Positions 13,911 to 14,103 of a stretch of DNA of 14,103 bases are shown one piece after another. The notes beneath the pieces were generated by a model that saw only the letters and a program-made list of their open reading frames with translations, was not told the origin of the DNA and did no database searches. Numbering within the stretch: position 1 is the stretch's first letter; every line of letters starts with the position of its first letter. The position numbers and the translations under genes are program-made. The stretch is from DASZHA01 sp049644325. GTDB lineage: Bacteria; Chloroflexota; Dormibacteria; DASZGP01. The stretch spans positions 1 through 14,103 of the forward strand of contig JBARRR010000105.1 in NCBI GenBank assembly GCA_049644325.1. The letters are read 5' to 3'.

Positions 13911-14103
13911 ATGAGATCTGGAGTCAAATTGGCAGCGCTCGCGACAGCGGGCATCATGCTGCTGGCGGCCTGTGGCAGCAGCAGCAGCAGCAGCGGTGGC
14001 AGCGCCGCGGGTAAGAAGATCGCGCTTCTGCTACCCGAGACCAAGACGGCGCGCTACGAGAGCAAGGACCGGCCCCTGTTCACCCAGGCGGTCAAGGACA
14101 AGT
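13911..14103 (+). CDS. sugar ABC transporter substrate-binding lipoprotein, N-terminal part (cut by window edge)
   Basis: The first 64 codons are present and the gene runs off the right edge. ATG 13911 is preceded by AGGAGGAG (13901-13908). The N-terminus MRSGVKLAALATAGIMLLAA ends in lipobox LAAC with lipidation at Cys21, followed by Gly, six serines and a Gly/Ala linker. The mature part begins KKIALLLPETKTARYESKDR, the pattern of Peripla_BP_4-type sugar-binding proteins such as D-xylose-binding XylF and ChvE relatives. The full protein would be about 330-380 residues and would deliver a monosaccharide to an ATPase/permease pair probably encoded beyond the window. The position after GH3 and the divergent ROK gene supports uptake of the sugar released by GH3. 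Xylose specificity is a guess from the motif. Confidence 0.82.
   Translation, partial: MRSGVKLAALATAGIMLLAACGSSSSSSGGSAAGKKIALLLPETKTARYESKDRPLFTQAVKDK
13977..13994 (+). repeat. (AGC)6 trinucleotide repeat in lipoprotein linker
   Basis: Six perfect AGC codons in a row encode a hexaserine directly after CysGly of the lipoprotein. Such linkers tether the binding domain to the lipid anchor. A perfect repeat of this length could vary by slippage in multiples of three without breaking the frame. Confidence 0.8.

Noticed and set aside
1..14103. CRISPR array, tRNA/rRNA genes, insertion sequence or phage genes
   Set aside because: I looked for regularly spaced repeats, tRNA-like cloverleaf ends, transposase or integrase motifs and terminal inverted repeats on both strands and saw none.

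Overview
The window is GC-rich with short intergenic gaps, frequent GTG and TTG starts, GTGA stop/start overlaps, a PPOX-family enzyme of the F420-associated type, secreted lipoproteins and a wall-sorting-like C-terminal signal. Together these suggest a soil-type, probably monoderm bacterium such as Dormibacterota, another Chloroflexota-related lineage, or an actinobacterium. This placement is inference; no rRNA or other marker gene is present.

Layout. (1) 1-629: the start of a leftward DUF5996-like gene, cut by the window edge, divergent from a small PPOX-class flavin/F420-type oxidoreductase. (2) 640-3285: a three-gene operon of an unusual TetR-type regulator with two tandem DNA-binding domains, an ABC ATPase and an ABC-2 permease, joined by two GTGA overlaps. 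Its promoter has a perfect inverted repeat between -35 and -10, and the regulator's GTG lies about where transcription should begin. This looks like a self-regulated exporter of a toxic or signalling compound. (3) 3567-9850: a complete branched-chain-amino-acid-type (HAAT/Liv) importer in the order binding lipoprotein, LivG, LivF, LivH, LivM, followed 25 nt later by an acyl-CoA ligase of the 4-coumarate-CoA-ligase type. The ligase suggests that the imported compound is a carboxylic acid (aromatic, fatty or similar) activated to a CoA thioester on entry. (4) 9868-14103: a leftward ROK-family regulator, a divergent promoter region of about 280 bp, a secreted glycoside hydrolase family 3 enzyme with a C-terminal LPNTA sorting-like signal, and the start of a sugar ABC transporter binding lipoprotein, cut by the right edge. 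This looks like a surface saccharide-degradation and uptake locus under ROK control.

The ligase and the ROK gene converge, with 17 nt between stops and a hairpin spanning both stop codons, so the carboxylate and sugar modules are separate units. The most unusual items are the double-HTH TetR with its operator/promoter architecture, the transporter plus CoA-ligase cassette of unknown substrate, and the possibly wall-anchored GH3. I see no tRNA, rRNA, CRISPR array, insertion sequence or phage gene.
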